Positions 48,743 through 62,452 are shown, counted from the first letter of the stretch. The stretch is DNA of 64,000 nucleotides from Strix aluco (GCF_031877795.1 NC_133971.1:3838195-3902194); one strand, 5' to 3'. The notes: generated by a model from the letters alone, not told the origin. Program-made: numbers and translations.

Positions 48743-48838
48743 AAAAATGGGTCTGTCTCCTCCTTTTTTATGTATGTTCCACAAGACTGAAAAAATGGGT
48801 CTGTCTCCTTCTTTTTTATGTATGTTCCACAAGACTGA
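48743..48838. repeat. 48-bp tandem duplication, 47/48 identical
   Basis: Two head-to-tail 48-base copies (48743-48790 and 48791-48838) each start AAAAATGGGTCTG and end CACAAGACTGA. The only difference is C at 48762 against T at 48810. The near-identity indicates a recent duplication, and the site is a candidate length polymorphism. There is no coding context. Confidence 0.97.
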
Positions 48839-50896
48839 ATAGCACAAGACTATCTACTGAAGAGCTCTTGCCCCACCGGTCTTATACTACACCCATCTGA
48901 ATGTCCCCTAAGAAACACTCTTGTGCAAACTAATCGATGCCCCTGGCCATGACTAAAATCACTTCCATAGAGCCTTCATTCCTATTGCTGTTAGCAGCAA
49001 CCCAAATTTATCATCTCTGTCCTCTACCAGAAACACTTTGAAACAAGTACGCTATCTCCAGTCAGCTCCAAATGTCTTGAGAAATTAATCTCTGAAGATG
49101 TCTCCAGTGGGCATTCCCAATAAAGTGAAGTTAGTCTTGGCTACTGGAACAGTGTTGTGGGATTGGAAAATGCTTGGTGAAATTAACCATAAATTAACAT
49201 TGTGCATCTTGAGGTCTGGGTTCAAGTACAATTAGTTTGAGGGTCTTGGCTTACTCCTTGCTAAATATTTTATCTGCTGCAAGGAACAGAAACACAGAAT
49301 TCCACTGGAGCAGAAGAGCTTGTGGTTTCAGTGGAGATGGAGATGAAGGGTGTCTGGGGTCTTTGAGAGAGTGGAAAAGGAGAGGGCAAGCATAGTCACT
49401 TTCCCTACTTTCCTTGTGGCAAATTGTAAGTGGAGCTGAATGAATAACTTGCATTGTGTACTTTGAACATTTAGTATATCGATGGGAAATCACACATTTT
49501 CTCCGGTGTATTTGCTGTTTGAGACTACATTTTTTCCCCACACACATATTTTACTTTATAGAACTAGTATTAACGAGATTATAAGTGTGCCACAAAGTGA
49601 ATAAGGTTTGATTTTATCTAAACAGTATATGTTTGTGACCTCTTACTGAGTTTTGTTTTCCATATTTGAAGACCCATACCTTCCATAAATGGTTGACCAC
49701 AGAATGCCATTTGGAAATCTCAGAAAAAAATCACTTCCTGATCTGCACATGACTTGACGGTTGGTATGTCCACATGTATGATGACAGAAAGATTCACAGG
49801 CTCCTCTGTGCAGGATCCAGATCAAGTAGAGAAGTTTAGTGTGACCAACCACCTCTGGCAGAGCACAACGCTAACCCGGTTGCACATCTTCTGGAGGAGC
49901 TGGGTCATGTCCAGCTATCTCAAGCAAGCACACAGGGACATGTTCTCCATAGGCAACTCAGCTACCAAGTTATCTCATCCTCTAAGAATATGTCCCTGAT
50001 ATTTTTGCCAACCGAGGGTAATTGTGTTTACCTTCATGGTCTCACCTGCACAGATACCTTTGCCGTGAGGCACAGAGGATGTCCTTTCAGAAGTACCAAA
50101 ACTGACTCATAGACTTTTTAAATGTGGATCTTGAACTGATGCTTTGTTTCTGATACCAGAACTTTATTCCTATATGGCCATTCTCTAATCTTTTTTCCTA
50201 TAAAATAAAGTATAATGATTAGTAATTCATCATTACAGCAACAGATGAAAATAGATAGTGGCAATTTCTGCTAACAGTTTATGTGGTCTGGCAAGTGATC
50301 TAGACACTATAAGTTAGCATACCTAAATTCTGTTTGTGATTTTACTGTTCATCTTAACTGTGGGTAATTGTTGTGTCTCTTTTTCTTCATCTCTGAAAAT
50401 GGAAAACCAGTAATGAGCTCCTGACATCTCTGAAAGAGTTACTGTGTCTGTCTAAACAGAATTTTCTATATAGTCTATCTATCTATGTATTTCTTAATAT
50501 TTAGACATATATTAGCACAGTTTATTTCAAGCACCGGATTTTCATCTTAAAAAATGAAATGCTTTAGCACAACCATAAGTAGACACATACATTTTAATAA
50601 GAACAATATTTGGTTGGAAGCATTGGGAGCAAGAACAAATTCCCATTTACTAGATCTGTGTTAAAACAGCTGAGGCTTTCATCCAAAACATGCCTCTTAA
50701 ACCTATGAATTAAACTTTATGGGTTTGAACATATTATTCCTTTCACATTATTATGCTTCTTTCTTTGTCAAACACCAGGGAAGACAAATCTACCAAAGCC
50801 AAGCGGAGAAAGCAGACTGGCTTTCTGCCCCCTCCAACTGTAACATTTTCTGCACTCATATCCTGTTTCTTTGACCTTTATTAAACAATTTGTGAG
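48839..50896. other. Unique non-coding DNA
   Basis: No gene seen. It includes one possible old repeat scrap at 50352 and a short TCTA run near 50474. Frames at 49251-49547 (minus) and 49754-49999 (plus) resemble nothing known. Confidence 0.55.
50352..50455. repeat. Possible MIR/L3-like fragment
   Basis: GTGTCTCTTTTTCTTCATCT, CTGAAAATGGAAAACCAGTA and ATGAGCTCCTGACAT-type words parallel the 'cctcagtttccccatctgtaaaatggggataataat' run of MIR/L3 repeats in MIR-forward polarity. Diverged. Confidence 0.35.
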
Positions 50897-51480
50897 CACG
50901 ACCCGGTCCCACTGTCGTCAGCGTTAAAACGTCTACTTACTGCGGCACAGCCAGGATTTTCACCCTAGTGTTTTGCTCTGCATTAGGATGGAAAATGCTC
51001 TCTGCTGGCATGAAGTCTGAAAGTCCTCTGGGCACCCAGCTGCCGTTTGCTGCTCACGTGTGAAGCGCCGCACACGGCTCTGCAACGGGGTTTTTCCTCT
51101 CGTCTTGGTGGATTACACAACCTTATTAAAGTCAGTAAGTGTCAAGTTTTGAGCTATGAGCTAGACGATGTTGCCCAATAACCACAATTATAGTTTCCAA
51201 AATCTGTTGTTCCTCATTTGTAAATCACAGTGATTCCTGTTAAGTGATACCATGCCTGTCTGCACAAGCCGGCGGAGAGACACCTCTGGGCAGTACCTCC
51301 AGGAGAGCCTGTCTTTGTGTGGCCTTTGGAGAACAGTTGATCCTAATTCACCGGGAGAATGAATCACTACCCATTTGACACATGCTTTTATAACGGGTTT
51401 TGGGGTTGGGTTCTTCAAAATACAAGCGTGCATTCCCCCCCCTCGCCCCTGGCGCTCCTGCCCGACGCGGCCGTATTGGC
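50897..51480. promoter_or_regulatory. Local CpG-rich patch
   Basis: By hand count 13 CpG dinucleotides lie in 50881-51120 and 7 more in the 60 bases 51421-51480, against none or one per 60 bases in most of the window. The 51421-51480 part also has C-runs that give a G-rich minus strand. GC stays raised to about 52100. This could be a small or decayed CpG island, for instance a promoter of a non-coding transcript. No TATA box, initiator or first exon can be assigned. Confidence 0.3.
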
Positions 51481-52130
51481 TTCAAAACTTGAAGGCAACA
51501 GAGTGGAAGGGCAGAGCCCGTGCACACAATGCTTGCAAGCTGAGGCTAGATGTGTGCCTCGTGGGACTCGTTAGGCGATGCCAGTGATTTTTCTTACGAC
51601 ATGCACAGATGTGTGCGTGCAGCTCACTAAGCGGGGGAGGTGGGTGTCAATGTGACCCACAGGAAGGCTGGATGGTGACAGACATAAATAGAGCTGTCCT
51701 GGGGAGGAATCCTAAGGCTCCCACCCACCCCATCCACCCAGACCACATTTGTCTCCCAGCACAATCCTGTGATCCCTCCCCTCCGGCAGCAGCTGCAGTC
51801 CCCGCGCTCCTCTGAGGTTGATAAAGTGAGCAGGCTGCATGAAGACGTCCACATTGCTCTACGGCTAGGAGACACCCTCCCACCGGAGGTGGAGAGCATC
51901 CCATCCCTAATGTCTTAGCATCTCGGTGCAAGCCAGAGAGGCTCCAGCAGTGTGGGAATTGTGCATTTCCAAAAATAAAACAGAAAGATCTAAGAAACGG
52001 AGTATTAAAGAAGCATTCCAGGCCCAGATACTTGTGTGTCCGGCTCCAAAGCATCGTACGGAGAGAAGGGTGTGGAGTTGCTCTGACCACCTGTCCCTGG
52101 CCAAGATCAAGACATATGATGATGGCTTAT
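51481..52130. other. GC-raised non-coding segment
   Basis: The segment continues the GC-rich patch. Its stop-poor composition gives overlapping frames on both strands, the largest 147 codons on the minus strand (51647-52090). None shows a recognisable domain, and their mutual overlap suggests composition rather than coding. Confidence 0.4.
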
Positions 52131-55100
52131 GCCAGCTGTTGTTTTCCTTCTCTGCTGCTGGTTGAATATCCTCGTGTCTGGACTTTACTAACCTCAGATT
52201 GCCGCTGTTGTGCTACTGCCCTCGTTATTTCTAACCTTTCACAAGCTCACGAAAAAAATGGTGCTCTTATTAGGTGCTGAATTCCTCCAAGTATTACATC
52301 TCTGACATAAATATTTCTCCTTCACTCCCCTGTTCCTGTTACTTTGAGTCTTTGCAGACATAAAAGACCGGCAATAGAAAGGCAGAGAGGTGGAGGTGGG
52401 GGAGTGAAGGAGAATAAAAAGAGGATCACATAGTTTTTTCTGTTTCTTATCCCTCACTTTATACTTTCTGAAATGTGTCACATCAGAAAGCATTTTGCTT
52501 AACTCCTGTGACTGCTGGAGTATTGTATTGCTGCCATACTAGCCTCACTATGGGGTGTTTTTTTTGTATATCACAACAAAATTGTTACAAATATTGAGGG
52601 AAAGGAAAGCTGGAAATGAACTTGTAGTCAGAATTTGTTTAAAACATAGCAGCTGCTGTCACTGTTGGTGTGCTCGAGCCCAAGCTTTTGATAAGCTCTT
52701 TGATACTGCGCTGAGGTAATCCAACCACTTTGATGCAGCATTATGGTGATCAGGCTGTTAGATACTGTTATTAAAAAGATCTGAGCTTTTTTAATGCCTC
52801 ACAGAGCGGTGGCCAGAGCCCCAAGTTCAGCACCAGGTTACTCCAGGTGCTTGGATACTATAGTGAAGCAATTCAAGGTTTCAGTGCAGTTCAGATTCTC
52901 TCGTGATTCACTGAAATAACCCACTTTCTTCCCTCTTGAAGCACTTTGACTGAGTATTGATCAGGTGCAAATTATTTAACCCTGCTACAACATGGTGATG
53001 CAAACCTCCTTCCGCCAAACTCTCTGATACCCAGTTGCAAAGGTCTGGGATCTTTTGTAGTCGCCTGCGGACAGTCAAATACTTGAAAGCATTTGTTATT
53101 TTGCATGCTTGACAAATATATTCTCATAATACACGACAGATGCCAATACTCTGCAGTACTATTTTTAAAGGGCTGATTAAAAATTGCTTTCATTTAAAAA
53201 CATGTTGAACATGAAAACTGTCCATCTAAAATAAGACTCAGCAGTCATCATCCTACTGATTGTGCCTAAGTTTACAAATCACATCAGCCAGATAGCTGAA
53301 GCAGGAGAAAAGCCTGAGGCTTGCTACATAGCTCTGCTGTAGCACAGGAGCCAAAGTGGGCTCCAGATCCCTTTTTCTCTAGAGCAGATTGAAAACTGCT
53401 TCCATCTCTATATTGTTTTATGATTTTTTTCTACATTCCAAAATGTGATTATAGCTTAAGCAATGATCTCCCAATGTGCCATGCTGGGATGCTGGGCTCT
53501 CTCTCTCTGATTTACGTGACAGACGTAACCAGTTTACAAGGAAAGCACTTGGATCAGCTCCTTGGCTAGCGCGAATAGGTGATGTGGTGCTTCCCTGACT
53601 AGCACAACTCCCTAACTGAATGCCTGAGATCTAAAAAGTACAGCCAAGTACAATCTAATCGATTTACAAATGTACTGAAACCTTTCTGCATAGTCCCGGT
53701 GTATAGAAGGTGAGGTGGCTGGATTTCAGCCACACTCTATATGCACAAGCGCGTGCCTCATTCACGTGCATGATTCTGGCAATTACACAGATTTGCTGAT
53801 TGATGTCTGTTCGCAGGATTGAACTGGCTCCTGCAATTCCAGCCAAAAACTAAATCGCCATGGCCTAATTGGACTCAGTATCTTCAAGGTATATGCATTG
53901 TGAAGTAGACTTTATGTATAAAACATCTTTTGGAAAATGAAGCAGGATTTCAGATAGCTCATTCCAGCTTTTTTAAAACACACCTTATATTGTGGTTGTT
54001 TATAGCTTAGTCACAGAAATAAATCTTGTTCTTGATTCTGTCCATCTTCTAGAAATACAGCTGTTTAACCTCTTTTCTTTCATTTTCACATGTTCTTTTC
54101 ATATTTAGAAACTCATCTAAAGTGTTTTGAAATCATGAGCTGAGGAGTTGCATTGTTCTAGACACCGTTACCCTGCAAAGTAGAGAGGTTGTTCTTACCC
54201 CACCATGACTCTTATTATGGAAAAAAGGAGAATGACCAGCAAACATCCTCCGACTCATTTCCTGACAAGCTTAAATGATAATCAGAATTATCTAGTTTTC
54301 TGCAGGAAAGGAAGGAAGAGACCCCTTGGCACCCTCCTTTGTGGAAGCAATATCTTGGTTTTCTTCTTTCCAGAGAGCACACGCCTACCTTGACTAAGAC
54401 CCAACTCCTTCCACATTCCCTGTCTTATCAGTGTTAACACTTTCAGTCTATCCTAATATCAAGAGCATTTTTCTGCTTGCAGTTTTAGCATTAGTTTCCG
54501 TTATACTACCTTGGTGTGTACATTTCAGCTGCTTCATGGGCTATGGCTGCTTCTCTCAGTAGTTCTCATTAGTCCCTAGTAGACATAGCAAAAATATTTT
54601 AAAAATAAAAAGTTTGTGACAAACTTTAAATCCATGACTGCCCTGCACAAACTGTGATGTTAACCAGAGTTAGAGAAACACTTGTAAATACAGCAGCAGT
54701 CACGAACAGAAAGAACCTGAATTACAGAACTTACTTCTGGAAGAAAAATTAATATTTTAGCCAATCAGTTTTAAAATTACAATTCTTTAGTTTGGATTTT
54801 CTGTTATAATCTCTTTACACCCAGAAAGAGTACTCAGAAACAAAAGTGGAAATGATCAGGACTGATGTCAGAAAGAAAAATGTTTGGGATGTGCTGAAAT
54901 GTTAACTGGGCTATGTAATTTCTGAAAAACCCTATGTGGATTCTGTGACAATTAAATGTTCAACTGTGCACTTGCTTGTGCAAACTTAGGTTTTCTGGAA
55001 GAACGTGTATTTTTGAAAGAGCACCCATTTTGGAGATGATCTGGGTAACAGAATAGAGGTTGTCAGCTTTTCTATTTGATTTTGAATTTGTTCTAACTTC

Positions 55101-55879
55101 TGTGATAATAGACATGATCAGCTAGTGAGAAGCACCTAGGAATTTATTTAAATGAGCAGAAACGCTCTACTCCTTTTGCTCTTGCCAAAGAAATTGCAAA
55201 GCAGTGGAATTGTAGGTGGCTCTACTATCTTTATACATTTCTAGAGTACAGAAACACACACCGATATATACCCTGACAAGTCACACATTTCTTTCATCCA
55301 TCTATAATCCTGTTATTCTATCAATCAACCATTTCTGCTTTTTTTCCCCTTGTCCCTTCATTTATGAAAGTGATTATATTGTAGCTGGAAAAACAGGGAG
55401 CTTTGAAAGTTTGTAAGAAACTAGAATAAACTGCATTTGAAAATCTGGGAAAGTCAGGAGAACGTGCAACATATTTTCCCTTGATAAAATTGTGAAAAGC
55501 ACAAAAGTACTCTTGAGACATATGTGTTTCCTTCTGCTGAGTGACAGCCTTAAGGACAGTACATGTGAGAGAGAAGTTTTAGAGGTAAAAATATTTTTTC
55601 TTTTAACTGAGTAGCAGAGAATCAGGGGTGTTTGAAGCACATGTAAATTGGCAGTACAGTCTTTGTCTTTCTATATTATTTTTCTCCTTTCTATCTCCTG
55701 TGCACGAGTGGATTTTGCCCTTTGTCTGTCTTTTCAGAGCCTTGAACCACCCTCAGAGCAGAATTAGAGGTATAAGACACAGGTTTTTGAGGAATCACAA
55801 TAAAAACTAAAACCTTTGTGAAAGAATCTTCTAGAGATCTAAGAATATTTTATATCTCTTAATTGTCCCCTCTACAGGT
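52131..55879. other. Unique non-coding DNA
   Basis: No gene, repeat or structured motif of note is seen in this 3.7-kb stretch. Frames are short and scattered. Confidence 0.55.
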
Positions 55880-56060
55880 GTCCTCAAAACACACATTTAG
55901 CATCTATCACTTCCACCAGAAGCATTGCATAGATGAGAATTGCATGCTTGTTAGTTTTCATCGCAGTGATGCATTTTTCAAAGCTAATTAATAATTCCAC
56001 TGCATAAGGCACTGAAATACACAACAGTTTGCTTGCATGTGATTTAAATGGAAAGGAAGA
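55880..56060. promoter_or_regulatory. Candidate conserved regulatory element
   Basis: A dense cluster includes AAGCATTGCATAGATG, GAATTGCATGCTTG, GTGATGCATTTTTCAAAG and GCTAATTAATAATTCC, giving two ATTGCAT half-octamers, an ATGCAT core and a homeodomain TAATTA core within about 100 bases. Enhancer status is inference. No alignment was possible. Confidence 0.25.
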
Positions 56061-58489
56061 ATAAGGCTTATTAGGATAATTCAGTGGAGATGGTGGAGGT
56101 GATTTCCTCTCTCACACCCCTGATTTCAGTGGGTTCCCACATTGTGGAAGGAGGAGAACACTGGCACAACGGTGACACTGACAGGCAATGAGATGGAGAA
56201 AAAGGTCTACCAAAGGTGATTTTGACTGAGTGAGAAGAAGCAGTCATGAAACCTAAAGGAGACCAACAGATGTTGAAAGCTGCTGGTGGTTTGAAGGAGA
56301 GCAGAGCTTAAGCTGGTGGGGTCATCAGAAGCCTTTGTGAGAGTCATTGCAGAGGCTAAATGTTAGATTTTGTAGGAATCCTGGAAGGAAGTTGAGCTGA
56401 AAATGAATGTTCATATTTAAATATTTGTGTACTTGGCACAATTAGGTGAAAAGAGGAAAGGGACACTAAGCATGGAATTAGTGTCTTGAGTTCTTGAAAA
56501 AGATCAGAGCTAAGGCATTTTCATTGGAAAGAGAATAATTCATGTTAAAGCTATAGAAAAGGAAGAAATAAGAATAAAAAAATGGATGGGGTGCTGAAGA
56601 CTGAGGACCCTGTTTTACGAGTGCAAACAGGAGATTTCCAAAAGGGTAACAAGGCTGAGCTAAGAATAATGAGGGCAGGCAGTAGGAGATGGTGGATTCA
56701 AGACTTTTGAATAAGCAGGCAGGGAGTTGTGGCACATGCATAAAAGCTTTCAATCAAAGTTGGATATATGGGATTAAGGGCTCTGTTGTAATGTAATTTT
56801 TCTTGGCAATAATTCTTTGATATTTGTTTACTGGAAAAACTTTGTTGAACTGAAAATTGGTGTTCTGGATCCACTGTGATATAGTAGCAGAGTAGATGAC
56901 ATGAGCAGAATTTCATTTTTGAGCGCAAATAACCACTTGCTAATAAACATTTCCAAATTTGAGTGCAGCACTGTGGAATTCAAAAACTGTAATTGGAACA
57001 ATTTGTGCAGAAATTACCTTAAAATTATTCAAAGGTCCTTTGAAAATTAACCTCATAATTCTGCCCCTTTGTCAGTGTGTCTGGAACTGTAAAGCACTCT
57101 CCGATGTTACTTGTTCCACACAGCTCTGCTTAAAGAGAAATGTGAAAGCTTTGTACCATCCAGAGACAACAAATTAAATTCCTCTATGGATTTAAATAAA
57201 ATTACAGAATGGTAAATTATGTTAGCAATTCTAGAAACTACATTTACAATTTCCAAACCCTTTTTAGGAATCTTAGTTGGCTGTTTTCCACCCTTTAGCC
57301 TCAAAGCAAGAAGATTAAAGCAAAGGGTTCAGAAACAAATAGAAAAAGGTTTTGAGGTAGTAACCAAAACCAGGCTACAAAAGGTCTGAGAGCAGCTTTA
57401 TCTGCTGGTGGGTACTTGCTCAGATCAGTAGTCACATGATTCACACATTGGTTCATGTTTTTTTTCCAGAAATAGAATCAATAGAGAACAGACAAACCCA
57501 CAGTTGCCAGTTTGTACAGTCTTGTGGTTTTTCTTGAGGGCTCCAGGCTTGCACAGGTCTACCAGATAATGAAGACAAACTATTTCAGTTCCTGCATGTC
57601 CATATGCTGCTCTACTGGGTTCTAGTTATCAAATAAAAGCACAGAAAAATAAGTGGTGGTTGAAACTGTCTAGCTAAAGTTTACATCAAGGAAAAAAATG
57701 TTATTTAAAAGCCACCTTTACGTTTTTGGCAATAGTCTATTTGCCATGCATTTCATTAATCACTTGTAATTTATGTTAAAAGCCTTTTTACAGAAAGTCA
57801 ATATGTTTAAGCCTTGATGAAAGCATATCGTAGCATTAGATGTATAGTAGTAAATATTATGTACCAAGTCCTTTGCATTATGCACAGGAATCTGTACCTT
57901 TCCTGACTACAGGCTCTGCTAAGAGAATGCTTGAGCCTTTCAGCAGTTTTCTCAAACTTATGTCACAACCGATTTTGACTCCTAAATATGTGTAGCACTT
58001 CCACTAAATGAAATATCGCATCTATGTAAGCAGCAAGCAGAAAAGTTAACATATAGATGTTTAGACAGGAGAGAATTTTTTTCTTTAGATAGTGAAAGTA
58101 AAATGGACATCAGAGTTTAAAAAAAAAAAAAAAAAAAAGATTCCCAAAAGCAATGAGAGCTGATAATATTGCAGATACAGAGAAAGTAATAATTTTGTGC
58201 TTCTAAACCCTTATTCCTGCAACTGTGTTTGGGAACCTGGACATGCATTGTTTTAATGCTCTTTGAAAAACGCAGGAAAAAATATCATCAGTGTTATTCA
58301 AAGGCAGGAAAATCTTTCCTTGTATGGTATTGGACAAAAATGTTAACTGACTTTTCTCTGAGTTTAATGACTTTTAGTACCCAGCAGTGTGAGGAAAGAC
58401 ACAGCATAGACCACATGGGAAAGAACTAGAAATCATGTTGCTTCTAGAGCTGGTTCATAAGAAGCCCAAAACCTTCAGTGTCTTCTTGA
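56061..58489. other. Unique non-coding DNA
   Basis: No gene seen. It contains the 20-A run at 58119. The minus-strand frames at 56478-56928 are hydrophobic AT-rich translations without family resemblance. Confidence 0.55.
58119..58138. repeat. Poly-A run
   Basis: Twenty consecutive A. No retrotransposon body is recognised next to it. Confidence 0.9.
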
Positions 58490-58960
58490 GTGACTCTGCT
58501 TAGAGCTCTGGATCATACTGAAATGTAATTTTGCCTTCATATATTTCCAGCATTCCAGCTGCATGATCACATTAATTTGTGAGCAGGTACTGAAGGAGCA
58601 GCACACAACACACTGCGTGTTTATAGCCACACTATGCTGTCTTCTAGCATATGTTGTAAATGGCCTCATACCACCAACTTCTGATTCTCTGCAAATCTTA
58701 CATATATTTTAACAAGCGGACTGGTCCAGTGCAGTATAAAAACCAGGAAAAAGGATGCTATTATGATTAAGTATAAATTGTAAAGAGCCTGCATGAAATA
58801 TTTCCTGTGATCTGGCATTACAGAAACAGCCATCCGGTGAGCTATATGTTCCTTCCTTTGCAGAGCCCAATTCTGCAAGCTGCTGAGCATTAAAGTATCC
58901 ATTCATTTCCATAAAAGCTGAGACTCCTCATTAGCTCCCAGCATTAGGCTTAAGGACTGG
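58490..58960. promoter_or_regulatory. Candidate conserved regulatory element
   Basis: This repeat-free block has evenly spread motif-like words (CATGATCACATTAATTTGTG near 58562, GCTATTATGATTAAG near 58757, GCATGAAATATTTCCTG near 58791, CTCATTAGCTCCCAGC near 58927), the texture of a long non-coding conserved element. Two overlapping minus-strand frames (78 and 67 codons) are not recognisable proteins. Inference only. Confidence 0.25.
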
Positions 58961-59191
58961 GTTCACCACTGCTACAGGATCCCTGCTAAAATATTATTCA
59001 AGGGTAAGGGAGTTTCAGATCCTTGAGTACGCTTAAGTAGGTATCTCCTGTTTAATTGATTTGAATAAGAGGTAGACTCCAGGCCTCAGTGCATTAATTG
59101 CTGCAACCTTAAGTTATACTGTGTGATAGGATGCTCTGAGAGCTGATGTTTGAAGAAGAAGACTCATAAAACAAGAACTATTCAGACCGAC

Positions 59192-59211
59192 TTTTTTTTT
59201 TTTTTTTTTTT
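59192..59211. repeat. Poly-T run
   Basis: Twenty consecutive T. Nothing retrotransposon-like is recognised on either side. Confidence 0.9.
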
Positions 59212-61206
59212 GAGGTACTGGTGTGCCTCTTCTCTGTGTCCTTGCAGCCTGGGCTGGTGCAGTTTAAAGCATGCAGGGCAGCTTAATACATTCTCTGCTC
59301 ACGGTGTTTCCAAATCAGATGGAAAAAGAAAATAACAGAGATCTTTCTACAGGACTGAAAGTCTTTATTCACTCCCACTCCAGAGGTCTGGATGGGCTTT
59401 GGCAAGCAGCAAGGCTTTTGAGTGGTTACCCAAAGCAACAGTCGGACCTTCTCCCTGCTGCTGCATGGATCCATTTCAGGGAAAATTCAGCTCTGCCTCT
59501 GCAGCCCCTGAGTGGAAAATGTCTGAAAGTGACATGATGCTCCGACCAAGCGCTGCAGCCTGCAGAGGAGGGCAGGGAGGGGCAGACGGCGTGCGGGCAG
59601 CCCGTGCCCTTGCTGGGAGCTGGTGGTGGCTGATGCTACCTGGTGCACACTCGTACCTGCAGCACGGATGAGTCCCTGATGATCTTCCTCCTGTGAGCTT
59701 TCAGCATCCTCCTTCCTTCCCCCACTACCACAATCGAGGTTTGATTGCCCCGAGTCCTTGGTCTCCACTGGGGACCTTTGCCACCTCCCTGTCCCAGGGA
59801 ACAGCCAAGCCCCACAGCATGCAAGTGCCAGAACCTTTTACATAAACACTTATAAAGGTTTTGGAGTTTGTTTTACATTTTTGAGGTGTTTTTTTTTTCT
59901 TTTCTTTTTTTTTGTTTTTTAGTCTTGGGCAAAACCACACCTCTTTCCTTAATTTTTAATTGCGGAATGGTCTTCAGCCAACACAGGCATGAATACAGGC
60001 CGACTCCTCAGAAGGAAATTTCAACTTTATGTTACATAAAGCACCTTTACAAAGATGTGTAGGTGACAACATTAAGGAGTTTGGGCAATGCTGAAGTAAC
60101 ATTTTCAGTTTTCTGACAGAACAGTTGTGATTTCCTGTTCTATGGGAATGCCAAACTCCGGATTTTCATTTCAATTCAGAATTTTAAACTCAACATTCCC
60201 AAAATGTTCTACACAGCAGAAATGTACTTTAATAAATACAGCTGCAAAATGCCATTCTACTACCAGTTTCTGAAAAAAAATTATATCCCTAGAGCATACT
60301 GGCCCATCATGTTAGTTAAAATGCAGTGATGTATTTTAAGGCACAGTTACTGAGATAACTCTGTTGATCAGCAGACTCTATTTGCACCTTTCTTTTATTC
60401 TTCTTTGTATACAATTGATTTGTGATCACTGAAAGTGAGATCAGAGCTTGCTAATATGTACTGTAGCTCACAGGTTCACTGGGAAGTATTTATTTCTTAA
60501 TCATGTATCTCTTAGATTAATTGTTTGGGATGATCAAAGGCTCAGCAGGTGGTGGGGATGATTTAGAAACCACAAAATTGGTGTTATCTTTCTGATTGAC
60601 ATCCTATTAGTGCAGCATATATTTCCTGTTTGTCAGGAATGTAAAGTCTGAACATTCGGTAATAATATCTAGTAATATTTTGGAAAGGGAAACCATTGGC
60701 TGGCTGCATTTTAACAAGATGAAAAATCTTTTGATTTCCTTCTGTTAGGTTTGAAACAGAAGCTGAGCACATGTAGCCCAACCTTCCCCAGAAAAAGAAA
60801 AACTAGCAACAAGGCACCTGCTGCTGCTTTTTCCCGCTCGCCTTGAACCACAATCCCTCTCTTAGCATTGCCCCTTAAAAACGACCAAGCTTGCAAGCTT
60901 TTAGAAAGATGCAAAACAATCACTGAAATAAAATAAAATGAGAGAAGAGCTGTTTTAAGACGGGTTTGAGGCATGAATAAATAAAGCCTGTCCTGAAAGC
61001 TTCTTCCCCTCACCTACCTCAAGCTGCACTTCTCCATTTTGGGTCAGGTTTTTCAAGATCACACCCCTTCTCCTGACAAGAGTAATTCCAGCCACAGGAG
61101 AAAACTCGGGACGCAGTCGCTCGAGCTCCTCTCTGAAGCACTAGAAATTCTGGCATTTTTTTTCCTTTGTTTCCCAAAAATTCAGCTAGCTCAGGACATG
61201 TTCTAC

Positions 61207-61225
61207 TTTTTTTTTTTTTTTTTTT
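61207..61225. repeat. Poly-T run
   Basis: Nineteen consecutive T followed by CCCC. Confidence 0.9.
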
Positions 61226-62452
61226 CCCCAAGTCATTTTCTCCTTTTTTTTAAGAATAAAACCTTAGCTTGTCACTGTTTCATCCCATGCTCCATCTGAG
61301 AAAATACATTTATTTTTGCTTTTTGTGATAGGGAAGCATGAGATAAACTTGTGGGGTAAAAATGGGAATGAAAAGAGAAACAAAGAGAAGAAAATAAGGT
61401 AGCTGAATAGTCTGAGTGAAGGCACAGGGAAAGCAAAACTAGAAACTCAATGAACCCCGCGTTTCTCAGCCTCTTGTTTTCGATCAACTGCCTCTCTGGG
61501 GAGAAGCCTTACTGTAATAACAGCTTTGACCTCTTTCTCTTAGTAAACAATTTGCCTTAAACTTAGAAATATACATTCTTGCTGTCAAAAGCAGAACCAG
61601 CTACCCCAGGGCACATACAGGTCCATAGTTAGGAACATCTGAAAAGGGAAAAAAGCTAAATTTCCAGGGGAGATGCTACATGTTCTCCCACGGCACGGGA
61701 AAGTGAACAAAAGGAGCCCACTCCAAGCCATGGGGGAACTGGTCACAGGGCAACACCTGGTTCTGTACTTCTGCAGCAGGGTCCTGCAAAAAACCTTCCT
61801 CTCCTCTTCATCATCCTGTCACACCACGGCAATGGGCTTTGTCTGCCACCAGCTCATTCCCTGGGTAAAAAGGGTAGCTCTCCAAACGTGGTCCCCTAAG
61901 GGAGTTTACACCGTGTTAACTGGATTCGGTTCAGGAGAAATCTTAGGGACGCCTGGAGAGAGTCAAGGTGTGCAGGAAGGCTCCACGCTTTGCAGAACTG
62001 GGTCCCCCACGGTGTAGCTCTTCCTACGCACAGCTGTTGAAAAGTGGCACTAATATTGAAAAATTGCAGCTGTGCCTTTTGGACAAAAAGCTGCAGTTAT
62101 GTTATAGTACCTACCCTCTAAATGACACATTTTGCTTAATATTTCAAAACCATAGGAGGAATAATAATGCTATCTCCCTTACAGATTATTACAGCTGCTA
62201 ACCATCGTCCCAAATTAACTTACAGTAGATGCTGTTTTATCTAGGTTTAACAAAAAGGTGATAGGAATTAACACCATCCAAGTCTTCTGTGCTGATTATT
62301 TTTGTGCATTTTAATTAGAACTTTGTTTTTTGAGACTTGTAAGATTCCTCCCTACTCTTTCCCAATAAAATGTGTGTGGCAATACTTATGTTTACAACAT
62401 CAGCTGCAAAAAGCTTAGCAGTAGTTGCTCGACACTACTCCAGCCTTCACTT

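Noticed and set aside
51647..52090. 147-codon minus-strand frame
   Set aside because: Overlaps several frames on the other strand in a stop-poor GC-richer segment; no domain or splice context.
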